64,000 nucleotides of DNA from Streptococcus oralis (GTDB lineage: Bacteria > Bacillota > Bacilli > Lactobacillales > Streptococcaceae), in contig NZ_RJPK01000001.1 in the NCBI RefSeq assembly GCF_003943415.1, positions 124,001 through 188,000 of the forward strand, written 5' to 3'. Position numbers and translations under genes: made by a program. Of this stretch, positions 44,296 through 52,513 are shown in pieces (the first letter of the stretch is position 1; each line of letters begins with the position of its first letter). The notes under the pieces are model-generated. The model ran no database searches. It had not been told where the DNA came from and saw only the letters and a list, made by a program, of their open reading frames with translations.

Positions 44296-45579
44296 CTAGT
44301 CTTTGTTTTCGTATGGTAAGATCAAGTTTAAGATGATACCTGTCATAGCTGATAGGGCAGTACCTGAAAGGGTAACTGGTCCTACTTTGAGGATGGCTCC
44401 ACCAAGCCCAAGAACCAACATAGCACTAGCAATGATGAGGTTACGCATTTGACTGAAATCAACGCGCTCCTTGATCAAGACTTTCAAACCGTTGCTGGCG
44501 ATAACTCCGTAGAGAAGGATAGACATCCCACCAAGTACAGCACTAGGGATTGTTGAGATCAAGGCAGTGAATTTACCAAGGAAACTAAGAGCGATGGCAA
44601 TAAAGGCTGCGTTACGAATAACGGAGACAGAAGCGATACGAGTCATACCGATAACTCCTGTATTTTCGCCGTAAGTCGTATTGGCTGGTCCACCGAGGAA
44701 AGCAGATACAGATGTTGCAATACCGTCACCAAGAAGAGTACGGTGAAGTCCTGGTTCTTTCAGGAACTGACGTCCACAGATTTGGCTTAGGACGGTATGG
44801 TCACCGATGTGTTCTGAAATGGTTACGATAGCGATTGGCAAGATGGCGATTGTTTCAGGACCGAAGTAGAGGTTATACTCTTTGAAGGCTCCGCCTGTAC
44901 TAAATGGTAAGTAGAAACCAGGGATTTCAAACCAGTTAGCTTCTAGGACTGGTGTAAAGTCAACCAAGCCAAGTGTTACTGCGAAGATGTAACCACCGAT
45001 GATGGCAAAGAGGAAAGGAATGATACGTAGGAAACCTTTTCCTTTTGTATTGATAAAGGCAGCAATCAAGAAAGTTACGACAGCTACAAGTGCATTTTTC
45101 CAATTTCCATCTGCTACAAGTCCAGCGTTTGTAACAGCTGAATTTGCCAGTCCAAGACCGATAACGATGATCATGGGTCCGATAATGATTGGTGGTAAGA
45201 GTTTATCGATCCATTTTGTACCTGCAAAACGAACACTTGCAGCCACAAGGACATAAACCAAACCAGTCAGGATAACCCCAGTTTGAGCGGCCGATACATC
45301 GCCACCCATCTCTTTCATAGCTAGAGACATGGCCGTGATAAAGGCGAAGGATGATCCGAGATAGACTGGAACTTTAAAACCAGTCGAAATCATGTAGATG
45401 AGTGTCCCAACGCCTGATGCAAAAAGGGCAACAGATACAGGCATTCCCAAAATTAAGGGAACGAGAATGGTTGCACCAAACATGGCAAAAACGTGCTGGA
45501 AGCTTAAAAGAATCCCTTTACCAGCTGAAGGACGTTGGTCAACGTCTAGTAACAAATCAATAGTTGATTCTTGTTTCAT
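44296..45579 (-). CDS. uraA: Uracil permease (NCS2 family)
   Basis: A 427-aa NCS2 transporter with about 14 membrane helices. Recognisable parts are LSFQHVFAMFGATILVP, the substrate-binding QTG in AAQTGVILTGLVY, and the TTYGENTGVIGMTRIAS segment typical of uracil/xanthine permeases. A PyrR attenuator in its leader shows pyrimidine control and supports uracil as substrate. The ATG at 45579 (MKQESTIDLLL) follows GTGAGGT; frames starting earlier would begin inside the attenuator. Confidence 0.93.
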   Translation of the reverse strand: MKQESTIDLLLDVDQRPSAGKGILLSFQHVFAMFGATILVPLILGMPVSVALFASGVGTLIYMISTGFKVPVYLGSSFAFITAMSLAMKEMGGDVSAAQTGVILTGLVYVLVAASVRFAGTKWIDKLLPPIIIGPMIIVIGLGLANSAVTNAGLVADGNWKNALVAVVTFLIAAFINTKGKGFLRIIPFLFAIIGGYIFAVTLGLVDFTPVLEANWFEIPGFYLPFSTGGAFKEYNLYFGPETIAILPIAIVTISEHIGDHTVLSQICGRQFLKEPGLHRTLLGDGIATSVSAFLGGPANTTYGENTGVIGMTRIASVSVIRNAAFIAIALSFLGKFTALISTIPSAVLGGMSILLYGVIASNGLKVLIKERVDFSQMRNLIIASAMLVLGLGGAILKVGPVTLSGTALSAMTGIILNLILPYENKD

Positions 45580-45601
45580 ATAAACCTCACTTTTAGGCAT
45601 C

Positions 45602-45748
45602 AAAAAAGAGCCCATTATTTTACAGCAATAGGCTCTCAGAGTAAGACTTCTTTAAAAAAGATTATTCCATTCTTAAAGAACTTCATATATTTCTGCGTCT
45701 TCGTCACCTCACGGGATGACATTAAAAACCTTTGCTTAGGATAGTATA
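45602..45748 (-). promoter_or_regulatory. uraA promoter and PyrR attenuator
   Basis: On the minus strand: TTTACA (45771-45766), 17-bp spacer, TATACT (45748-45743) preceded by TGC. Next comes the PyrR-binding hairpin GTCATCCCGTGAGGTGAC (45720-45703) and a terminator GAGCCTATTGC / aataGGCTC followed by T6 (45636-45602). This is the standard layout in which PyrR-UMP favours termination. Confidence 0.88.
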
Positions 45749-45757
45749 GCAGAAAAA

Positions 45758-45857
45758 AATGATTTTGTAAATCATTTTTTCCCGAGCCTAGAAATGCAAG
45801 AGCGAGGAATGATTTTGTAAATCATTTTTTCCCGAGCCTAAAAATGTAAGAGCGAGG
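45758..45857. repeat. Two 50-bp tandem repeats with palindromic terminators
   Basis: Units 45758-45807 and 45808-45857 differ at two or three bases, with a partial third copy after them. Each holds the palindrome AATGATTT-TGT-AAATCATT followed by T6 on the plus strand. They lie just past the rsmG stop and would terminate it. The -35 of uraA (TTTACA) is formed by the palindrome of the first unit. Confidence 0.85.
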
Positions 45858-45887
45858 TTGATTTTGTAATTTTTTTTACTAAAAAAA

Positions 45888-46601
45888 TTAAAGCGGGCGT
45901 TTGTTGGGCATGCCAGCCTTTCTTGGGTACTTGTTAGGCGTCTCCTTTTTCTTTTCGACGACTGTGATGTAACGCGGATCTCCATTTGGTAGGGCATAGC
46001 TGAGGTTGTCTTCGACCTTACTAAAGAGGAGGTTGAGGGCATTCTTAGCTTCTAGCAATTCCTCGGGGGCATTGCTGGCCTTGAGTGCCAATAGTTTTCC
46101 ACCGACTTTAAGATAGGGAATGGTCAGTTCAGACAAAACCTGCATGCGAGCAACCGCACGAGCTGTTACTATATCAAACTGGGCGCGGAAGTTCTTGTCT
46201 TGGGCAAAATCTTCTGCACGCCCATGGTAGAAGTGAACACCATCCAAATCCAGCTCTTGAGCTAAAAGTTGAAGGAAGTTGATGCGCTTATTGAGCGAAT
46301 CGATGATGGTCACATCTAACTGAGGATAGAGAATTTTCATGGGGAGACTAGGAAATCCTGCCCCAGCCCCGATATCAAGAAGTTTGATAGTTTCATTTGA
46401 AATTAAACCTTGCAGAATAGGTGCAATCGAATCATAAAAATGTTTGAGATAAACTTCTTCTTTATCTGTAATAGCGGTCAGGTTAATCTTTTCATTCCAC
46501 TCGACCAAGAGTTCAAAATACCGTTCAAATTGTTTCTTTTGCTGGTCCGAAAGTGGAAGATTTTGCTCGGCAAGCAAGTTGTAAAATGTTTCTGGTTTCA
46601 T
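45888..46601 (-). CDS. rsmG: 16S rRNA (guanine527-N7)-methyltransferase
   Basis: A 237-aa SAM-dependent methyltransferase (GidB) modifying G527 of 16S rRNA; loss gives low-level streptomycin resistance in other bacteria. The SAM-binding [18 protein letters not shown] and [15 protein letters not shown] segments are clear. The start [10 protein letters not shown] at 46601 has AGAAGGAAAC upstream, better than the frame extension at 46625. The C-terminus is basic ([15 protein letters not shown]). Confidence 0.94.
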   Translation of the reverse strand: MKPETFYNLLAEQNLPLSDQQKKQFERYFELLVEWNEKINLTAITDKEEVYLKHFYDSIAPILQGLISNETIKLLDIGAGAGFPSLPMKILYPQLDVTIIDSLNKRINFLQLLAQELDLDGVHFYHGRAEDFAQDKNFRAQFDIVTARAVARMQVLSELTIPYLKVGGKLLALKASNAPEELLEAKNALNLLFSKVEDNLSYALPNGDPRYITVVEKKKETPNKYPRKAGMPNKRPL

Positions 46602-46694
46602 AGTAGTTTCCTTCTCTAGTATCATCTTATTTTACCATATTCATTAAAATTTTGATATACTGGTATTAATCTAAAAGCAGAAAGGAATAAGATT

Positions 46695-47255
46695 ATGATT
46701 TGGATTATTCTTGGAGTTTTGGCTCTGATTGTTATTTTTGTGATTGTTAGCTATAACGGTTTGGTTAAAAATCGTATGCAAACCAAGGAGGCTTGGAGCC
46801 AGATCGATGTTCAGTTGAAGCGTCGTAATGATCTCCTCCCAAACTTGATTGAAACAGTCAAAGGCTATGCGAAATATGAAGGTTCTACCTTGGAAAAAGT
46901 GACAGAACTTCGTAGACAGGTAGCCGCAGCAACCTCGCCAGCTGAAGCTATGAAGGCCAGCGATGCCCTTACTCGCCAAATTTCTGGTATCTTTGCAGTA
47001 GCAGAGAATTACCCAGACTTGAAAGCTAGTGCTAACTTTATCAAATTGCAAGAAGAGTTGACCAATACAGAAAATAAAATTTCTTACTCACGCCAACTCT
47101 ACAACAGTGTTGTCAGCAACTACAATGTAAAACTTGAAAGCTTCCCAAGTAATATCATCGCAGGACTATTTGGCTTTAAAGCTGCAGACTTCCTTCAAAC
47201 ACCTGAAGAGGAAAAGGCAGTTCCTAAAGTTGACTTTAGCGGTTTAGGTGACTAA
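46695..47255 (+). CDS. lemA: LemA family protein
   Basis: A 186-aa membrane-anchored helical protein. One N-terminal helix ([20 protein letters not shown]) is followed by the LemA core ([29 protein letters not shown]). Its function is unknown, but LemA is regularly paired with the protease HtpX, as here one base downstream. An extended -10 TGATATACT (46653-46661) and a GAAAGGAATAAG site precede it. Confidence 0.92.
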   Translation: MIWIILGVLALIVIFVIVSYNGLVKNRMQTKEAWSQIDVQLKRRNDLLPNLIETVKGYAKYEGSTLEKVTELRRQVAAATSPAEAMKASDALTRQISGIFAVAENYPDLKASANFIKLQEELTNTENKISYSRQLYNSVVSNYNVKLESFPSNIIAGLFGFKAADFLQTPEEEKAVPKVDFSGLGD

Positions 47256-47256
47256 G

Positions 47257-48156
47257 ATGTTGTTTGATCAAATTGCGAGCAATAAACGAAAAACTTGGAT
47301 TTTATTGCTGGTTTTCTTCCTACTCTTGACCTTGGTTGGTTATGCGGTTGGCTATCTCTTTATGCGTTCAGGTCTTGGCGGCATGATAATTGCCTTGATT
47401 ATTGGTTTTATCTACGCTCTAACTATGATCTTTCAATCGACAGAGATTGTCATGTCTATGAATGGGGCGCGTGAGGTTGATGGGCAAACAGCACCAGACC
47501 TCTACCATGTAGTGGAAGATATGGCTATGGTCGCTCAGATTCCCATGCCGCGTGTTTTCATCATTGAGGATTCTTCTTTAAATGCCTTTGCAACAGGTTC
47601 TAACCCGCAGAATGCGGCAGTTGCGGCTACTTCGGGTCTCCTAGCCATCATGAATCGTGAGGAGCTAGAAGCGGTCATGGGTCATGAAGTCAGTCACATT
47701 CGGAACTACGATATCCGCATTTCGACCATTGCTGTTGCCCTTGCCAGTGCCATTACACTGCTATCTAGTATGGCTGGTCGGATGATGTGGTGGGGTGGCG
47801 CAGGCCGCAGACGGAGTGATAATGATCGTGATGGAAATGGTCTAGAGATTATCATGCTTGTTATCTCTCTCTTAGCTATTGTTCTAGCACCTCTCGCAGC
47901 AACCTTGGTGCAACTAGCTATCTCTCGTCAGCGAGAATTCCTGGCGGATGCATCCAGTGTGGAGCTGACTCGCAATCCTCAAGGGATGATTAATGCCTTG
48001 CGTAAATTGGACAATAGCGAGCCGATGCATCACCATGTTGACGATGCTAGCAGCGCTCTTTATATCAATGATCCTAAGAAAGGTGGGGGACTTCAAAAAC
48101 TTTTTTATACCCACCCACCTATCTCAGAACGAATCGAACGCTTGAAACAAATGTAA
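47257..48156 (+). CDS. htpX: Membrane zinc protease HtpX
   Basis: A 299-aa M48-family membrane metalloprotease for quality control of membrane proteins. Two N-terminal helices, zinc motif HEVSH in [13 protein letters not shown], two further helices, and the third ligand Glu in [13 protein letters not shown] are visible. The ATG at 47257 lies one base after the lemA stop, so expression is coupled. Confidence 0.94.
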   Translation: MLFDQIASNKRKTWILLLVFFLLLTLVGYAVGYLFMRSGLGGMIIALIIGFIYALTMIFQSTEIVMSMNGAREVDGQTAPDLYHVVEDMAMVAQIPMPRVFIIEDSSLNAFATGSNPQNAAVAATSGLLAIMNREELEAVMGHEVSHIRNYDIRISTIAVALASAITLLSSMAGRMMWWGGAGRRRSDNDRDGNGLEIIMLVISLLAIVLAPLAATLVQLAISRQREFLADASSVELTRNPQGMINALRKLDNSEPMHHHVDDASSALYINDPKKGGGLQKLFYTHPPISERIERLKQM

Positions 48157-48158
48157 AC

Positions 48159-48188
48159 AAAATCCAGAGAGATTTCTCTGGATTTTTG
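48159..48188. terminator. Terminator between htpX and the ABC-F gene
   Basis: A perfect stem (aaaatccagaga / tctctggatttt) between convergent genes, with a T-run on both sides. Confidence 0.9.
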
Positions 48189-48201
48189 CTATGTTCAACA
48201 T

Positions 48202-49728
48202 TTATAAATCTTGTAAAGCGACGACTTCCAAACCATTTTCTGTCAAACGATAGAGACTCGTACAGACCTCTTTTAAGAAGCGTCTGTCATGCGAAACAGT
48301 GATCAGACCGCCGGGATAAGAGGCAAAGAGTTTTCTTATTTCGGGTTGAGAAGTGGGAGAAAAATTACGTGTAGGCTCATCTAGAAGAAGAAAGTTTGGT
48401 TTGCGCAGGACTAATTCCAAAAGAAGCAGTTTACCTTGTTGCCCGCCAGATAAGGAACAGATTTGGTGCTGCATCTCTGGATAGCTGAAATTGAGACTAG
48501 CTAGGTGAGATTGGATTTTCTGTAGTTCCTCTTTTTGTCCAGTTTGGCTGAGATAGGCTACTGGTGACATCTCCAATTGCAGTTTTTTATGGTAATCTTG
48601 TGGCATAAAACCAAGCGAAATTTCTCTTTTGGCGCTAAGTAGTTGCTGCAACTTGGCTAGCAGAGTCGATTTCCCAACACCATTTGGCCCGATGATACCG
48701 ATTTTATCTTGGCCACGGACCGTTAGTCGTAACTCCTGAGCTAAAATGCGCTGGCCAATGGACAACTTTTCCTTTTCCAGTTGAACTAAGACTTTAGAAG
48801 CCGCTAATGGTTGGATATCTGAGAAGAAAAGTTGGATTTGTTCCTCTTCAAGTGGCTTTTGTGCCATGGACTGAGCTGCCTTTTCGTAGCGTTTTTCTTG
48901 AGAGAGAACAGTTTTCATCTTTTTAGCCAATAGGCGACCGGCAGTACTGTCTTTGGTTGCTCGAAGTGCAGTTTCTACATTTTGCTTAACTCGGCGATGT
49001 TTTTCCATGGTTTTGTCATAGGCTCTCTGGTCGTTAGCAGCTTGCTGACTTTGTCTGGCAAAACTAGCCTTTCTCTGCTCACTATAGCGATCATAGTCTA
49101 AATGCTCGACTAGCGTTTCCGCTTCTTTCCGATGCTTGACCAGTCGCAAGTGGACAATAGTATCAGCCGTTTGAGAAAGAAAGTCTTCATCATGGGAAAT
49201 GAAAATAACAGTTTGCCTAATCTTTTGTATCTGCCTTTTTAGCCAATCAACCGTCTCAAGGTCTAGGTCATTTGAAGGTTCATCTAAAAATAGAATCTCA
49301 AAGGGTTTGGCTAATTCATGGATGAGTTGAATTTTCAAAGCTTCGCCCCCTGATAGACTGCCAATCTTTTGCTCACTAGCGAAGCGATCACTATCAAAAT
49401 GTAACTCCTCAGCCAAACGATAGAGGATACTGTAGTCTAAATCAGTAGACTCTAAAAAGAAGTAATCGTGTAGAGTTCTATTTTTTAGCTCCTCAGGTAA
49501 CTTTTGAGGAATGTAAGCCAGTGACTGAAGGTTAGACTGGATGTCGCCCTTGATAGTAAAATCAGGTAATGCTTCCCCCATTAAATCTCGTAGTAAAGTC
49601 GATTTACCATTTCCTTCTTCACCAATAATAGCAACCTTTTCCCCGTCTTGGATAGTCATGCTTAAGTCAGATACAAGGTCTCGTAAATCTTTGTTTTGCG
49701 TGATAGTTAGATGATTGATTTTTATCAT
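48202..49728 (-). CDS. ABC-F family ATPase (probable ribosome-protection factor)
   Basis: A 508-aa protein with two ABC ATPase domains and no membrane helices, hence ABC-F. NBD1 has Walker A GEEGNGKST and signature LSGGEALK, with Walker B FLDEPSNDLDLE. The interdomain linker is long and charged (about 205-310). NBD2 has GPNGVGKST, LSGGQQGK and LLDEPTRNFS. Members in Firmicutes often protect ribosomes from macrolides, lincosamides, streptogramins or pleuromutilins. A uORF-terminator leader upstream strongly suggests antibiotic-induced expression. The ATG at 49728 (MIKINHL) has AGAAAGGG upstream. The spectrum cannot be told from sequence. Confidence 0.87.
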   Translation of the reverse strand: MIKINHLTITQNKDLRDLVSDLSMTIQDGEKVAIIGEEGNGKSTLLRDLMGEALPDFTIKGDIQSNLQSLAYIPQKLPEELKNRTLHDYFFLESTDLDYSILYRLAEELHFDSDRFASEQKIGSLSGGEALKIQLIHELAKPFEILFLDEPSNDLDLETVDWLKRQIQKIRQTVIFISHDEDFLSQTADTIVHLRLVKHRKEAETLVEHLDYDRYSEQRKASFARQSQQAANDQRAYDKTMEKHRRVKQNVETALRATKDSTAGRLLAKKMKTVLSQEKRYEKAAQSMAQKPLEEEQIQLFFSDIQPLAASKVLVQLEKEKLSIGQRILAQELRLTVRGQDKIGIIGPNGVGKSTLLAKLQQLLSAKREISLGFMPQDYHKKLQLEMSPVAYLSQTGQKEELQKIQSHLASLNFSYPEMQHQICSLSGGQQGKLLLLELVLRKPNFLLLDEPTRNFSPTSQPEIRKLFASYPGGLITVSHDRRFLKEVCTSLYRLTENGLEVVALQDL

Positions 49729-49764
49729 ATTGTTGCCCTTTCTAGAATGTCGATAGTGCATAAC

Positions 49765-49791
49765 AAAAAGCTCTACTTTACCTAGTAGAGC
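49765..49791 (-). terminator. Attenuator terminator before the ABC-F gene
   Basis: A perfect 8-bp stem GCTCTACT / AGTAGAGC, 6-nt loop, then T5 on the minus strand, 37 nt before the ABC-F start codon. It would end the leader transcript when not opened. Confidence 0.88.
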
Positions 49792-49812
49792 CTAAAGTCA
49801 CTGTCAAAAACT

Positions 49813-49917
49813 CTATTATCCTCGTTGAAAAGCTCGTCAAACTAGCTTGGAGCTGCCTAACCCAACCCAAGAGGAGCATAGCTTTCTAGTTTTTTGATTT
49901 TTAATGAGGATAAAGTA
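49813..49917. repeat. RUP-like element (copy 2) inside the ABC-F leader
   Basis: Terminal inverted repeats (tattatcctcgttgaaaa, and from the right ctttatcctcattaaaaa) bound about 105 bp. It lies between the antiterminator arm and the terminator of the leader. Its own ends can pair and bring those arms closer. The size and design match the element at 17962-18066, although the sequences have diverged. Confidence 0.65.
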
Positions 49918-49997
49918 CCAGAAAATCCAGTACAAAAAGAGCACACAAAAAGAGACAAAAACAAGATCTACTAAATAAAGATTCTTTATTTGATAGA

Positions 49998-50009
49998 TTA
50001 GTTGTTCAT
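49998..50009 (-). CDS. Leader peptide MNN (uORF)
   Basis: A three-codon ORF, ATG AAC AAC TAA, preceded by a strong GGAGGT site (50024-50019) nine bases upstream. Such very short ORFs control several antibiotic-inducible ABC-F genes through ribosome stalling. The sequence immediately after the stop forms the arm that must be blocked for induction. Confidence 0.65.
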   Translation of the reverse strand: MNN

Positions 50010-50092
50010 GTCTCCCTTACCTCCGAGTATTAGTACCTCTATCCTATACCTTTAAGGAAATTTTGTCAACAGAAAACTGGAAATTCCAAGCT

Positions 50093-50422
50093 CTAAAAAC
50101 CAAAAACAGGTCCATAGAGAGTCAGTACGTGTTTGACGTGCTCGTAATGGAACTTGTCATAGTTACGCCAAGCGGTGCGTGCTGGGTCGTTTAGTTTTAG
50201 GCTCCCCAGTCCGATCAGTAGACTGGTACGTTGGTAAAATTTCTCAAGGTCAATTAAGATACTGTTGTTAACCGTTTCAGCTTTTTTAAGTTCCTTGAGA
50301 GTGCTGTTTAGCAGTTCTTGTAGACGGAAATCATCGGCTGTTCCTTGTTTGCAGCTTTGGTAGCTTTTATTTAACTCGGATAGGAGTTGGTAAGCTTCGT
50401 TAATCAGGGCTTTGTCTTCCAT
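50093..50422 (-). CDS. Conserved small helical protein, function unknown
   Basis: A 109-aa, all-helical, soluble protein with no signal peptide (AYQLLSELNKSYQ, LLNSTLKELKKAETVNN, and a C-terminal WRNYDKFHYEHVKHVLTLYGP). Length and helical pattern are loosely like bacteriocin-immunity proteins, but I see no firm family motif. It lies just upstream of the ABC-F promoter on the same strand with its own ribosome binding site (AAGGAGGAT). Its stop is 23 bp before the -35 of the leader. Confidence 0.65.
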   Translation of the reverse strand: MEDKALINEAYQLLSELNKSYQSCKQGTADDFRLQELLNSTLKELKKAETVNNSILIDLEKFYQRTSLLIGLGSLKLNDPARTAWRNYDKFHYEHVKHVLTLYGPVFGF

Positions 50423-50590
50423 ATGAGCATCCTCCTTGCTCTGATGTATTCTTGCCTATAGTATAGCACTAATAGGAAAGTTTGTCATAGTAAATATGTT
50501 AAAAAATGAGATTTTAATATCAAAGTTTGGGAAGCTGACTTATAGCCTTTTCATGGTATAATCAAGTGAGTACATCTTTATGGAGGAAAT

Positions 50591-51133
50591 ATGAAGTTAA
50601 ATATTCAAGAAATTCGTAAGCAGCCTGAAGGCCTGCATTTTGAACAAGTTTTAGACCTGGCAGCAGACTTGCGTAAACGGAATCAAGAAATTTTAGATGT
50701 CAAAGATATCCTTGCAGTGGGAAAGGTGCAGTATGAAGACCGTCTGTATTTCTTAGACTATCAGTTGTCATATACCATTGTTCTTGCTTCCAGCCGCAGT
50801 ATGGAGCCAGTTGAGTTGGCTGAGTCATATCCAGTGACAGAAGTTTTCATGGAAGGAGCGACCAACCAACTGGACCAGGAAGTTCTAGATGATGACTTGG
50901 TCTTGCCTATCGAAAATGGGGAAATCGACCTTGCTGAGAGCGTTTCCGATAATATCTTGCTAAACATTCCAATCAAGGTCTTAACAGCAGAAGAAGAAGC
51001 TGGTCAAGGTTTTGTGTCTGGAAATGACTGGCAAATCATGACTGAAGATGAATACCAGGCTCAACAAGCAGTCAAGAAAGAAGAAAACAGTCCATTTGCA
51101 GGCTTGCAAGGACTATTTGACGGAGACGAATAA
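50591..51133 (+). CDS. YceD / DUF177 family protein
   Basis: A 180-aa acidic protein of the DUF177 (YceD) family. The core with LSYTIVLASSRSMEPVEL lacks the zinc-binding cysteines of some members, and the C-terminus is EENSPFAGLQGLFDGDE. Elsewhere yceD precedes rpmF and is linked to 23S rRNA/L32 metabolism. Here it is instead coupled to nth, whose ATG overlaps its last base. The start has TATGGAGGA. Confidence 0.85.
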   Translation: MKLNIQEIRKQPEGLHFEQVLDLAADLRKRNQEILDVKDILAVGKVQYEDRLYFLDYQLSYTIVLASSRSMEPVELAESYPVTEVFMEGATNQLDQEVLDDDLVLPIENGEIDLAESVSDNILLNIPIKVLTAEEEAGQGFVSGNDWQIMTEDEYQAQQAVKKEENSPFAGLQGLFDGDE

Positions 51134-51762
51134 TGGTCTTGTCAAAAAAACGAGCACGAAAGGTGCTAGAAGAAATTATTGCCCTTTTTCCAGATGCTAA
51201 GCCTAGTCTTGATTTTACTAATCATTTTGAACTCTTGGTTGCAGTGATGTTGTCAGCTCAGACGACAGATGCAGCGGTAAATAAGGCCACCCCAGGTCTC
51301 TTCGCTGCTTTTCCAACGCCACAAGCCATGTCTGTCGCGACTGAAAGTGAAATTGCTTCACACATTTCTCGTCTGGGACTGTATCGAAATAAGGCTAAAT
51401 TTCTTAAAAAATGTGCCCAACAGTTACTAGATGATTTTGATGGTCAAGTTCCTCAGACTCGAGAGGAATTAGAAAGTCTAGCGGGTGTTGGTCGTAAAAC
51501 AGCTAATGTCGTCATGAGTGTGGGGTTTGGAATTCCTGCTTTTGCAGTGGATACTCATGTGGAGCGTATCTGTAAGCATCACGATATCGTTAAAAAATCA
51601 GCTACGCCACTTGAAGTAGAAAAACGTGTTATGGATGTCTTGCCACCAGAAGAATGGTTAGCAGCTCACCAGGCCATGATTTACTTTGGACGGGCTATCT
51701 GTCATCCAAAGAACCCAGAATGCGATCACTATCCCCAATTATATGATTTTAGTTCGTTATAA
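51133..51762 (+). CDS. nth: Endonuclease III with partial loss of the Fe-S cysteines
   Basis: A 209-aa HhH-GPD DNA glycosylase/AP lyase for oxidised pyrimidines. The helix-hairpin-helix LAGVGRKTANVV carries catalytic K122, and D140 lies in FAVDTHVER. The C-terminal cluster motif C-x6-C-x2-C-x5-C is broken: C190 and C197 remain, but positions 200 and 206 are Tyr and Phe. A [4Fe-4S] cluster therefore cannot be held in the usual way. It overlaps yceD by one base. Confidence 0.93.
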   Translation: MVLSKKRARKVLEEIIALFPDAKPSLDFTNHFELLVAVMLSAQTTDAAVNKATPGLFAAFPTPQAMSVATESEIASHISRLGLYRNKAKFLKKCAQQLLDDFDGQVPQTREELESLAGVGRKTANVVMSVGFGIPAFAVDTHVERICKHHDIVKKSATPLEVEKRVMDVLPPEEWLAAHQAMIYFGRAICHPKNPECDHYPQLYDFSSL

Positions 51763-51785
51763 GATAAAAATTTTATGTTTTTTTC

Positions 51786-51958
51786 TTGCATTGATCCTTT
51801 CTTTGTGATATAGTAATAACAATAAAATATTCCTTTAAACCTGTCCCGTGAGGCAGGCAAGGAGCTGGATCAATAGATAGTCGGAGTCTATACTCTTTAC
51901 AGTAGGGCTGGCTTGGCTATACATTCTGAAGTCTCCTTGTTAAGGAGACTTTTCTTTT
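51786..51958 (+). promoter_or_regulatory. pyrR promoter and PyrR attenuator
   Basis: TTGCAT (51786-51791), 17-bp spacer, TATAGT (51809-51814) preceded by TGA. The PyrR-binding hairpin CCTGTCCCGTGAGGCAGG is at 51840-51857, and a terminator GTCTCCTT / AAGGAGAC with T-rich tail is at 51931-51958. It controls the whole pyrR-pyrB-carA-carB unit by UMP. Confidence 0.9.
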
Positions 51959-51970
51959 TGGAGGTTTGTC

Positions 51971-52492
51971 ATGAGGACAAAAGAAGTTGTAGACGAATTG
52001 ACCGTCAAACGAGCGATTACTCGGATTACCTACGAGATTATTGAGCGAAACAAAGATTTGAACAAAATCGTTTTGGCTGGTATTAAAACGCGAGGTGTCT
52101 TTATCGCCCATCGTATCCAAGAACGTTTGGAGCAGTTAGAAAATGTCTCTGTTCCCGTAGTAGAATTGGATACCAAACCTTTCCGTGACGATGTCAAAAG
52201 TGGGGAAGATACCTCTGTAATCTCTGTTGATGTGACAGATCGAGAAGTCATTTTGGTGGATGATGTGCTCTATACAGGTCGTACTATTCGTGCAGCTATT
52301 GACAACATCGTTAGCCATGGTCGCCCTGCCCGTGTGAGTTTGGCAGTCTTGGTTGATCGTGGTCATAGAGAACTTCCAATCCGTCCGGACTATGTTGGAA
52401 AAAACATCCCAACCAGTCGTTCTGAAGAAATTATCGTAGAGATGACAGAACTAGATGGACAGGACAGAGTACTAATCACAGAACAAGCCTAA
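51971..52492 (+). CDS. pyrR: Bifunctional pyr operon regulator / uracil phosphoribosyltransferase
   Basis: A 173-aa PyrR. It has the PRPP-binding motif [17 protein letters not shown] (~95-110) and the RNA-binding basic surface [12 protein letters not shown] plus HRIQERL. It binds attenuator RNA when charged with UMP and also has some uracil phosphoribosyltransferase activity. Two target hairpins are visible in this window, upstream of pyrR itself and of uraA. TTGGAGG precedes the ATG. Confidence 0.95.
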   Translation: MRTKEVVDELTVKRAITRITYEIIERNKDLNKIVLAGIKTRGVFIAHRIQERLEQLENVSVPVVELDTKPFRDDVKSGEDTSVISVDVTDREVILVDDVLYTGRTIRAAIDNIVSHGRPARVSLAVLVDRGHRELPIRPDYVGKNIPTSRSEEIIVEMTELDGQDRVLITEQA

Positions 52493-52513
52493 AACACTAA
52501 AAGGAGTAAAAAA

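Larger units (their letters stand above)
49765..50069 (-). promoter_or_regulatory. ABC-F attenuation leader: promoter, uORF, antiterminator, terminator
   Basis: Promoter TTGACA (50069-50064), 17-bp spacer, TAGGAT (50046-50041). A leader peptide ORF follows (50009-49998). Immediately after its stop, TCTATCAAATAAAG (49997-49984) pairs with CTTTATTTAGTAGA (49980-49967). That second arm can instead pair with the terminator's 5' arm and loop: CTTTATTTAGTAGATC (49980-49965) against nt 49790-49775 gives 13 Watson-Crick and 2 G-U pairs of 16. A ribosome stalled on the uORF would therefore favour antitermination. Confidence 0.78.
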
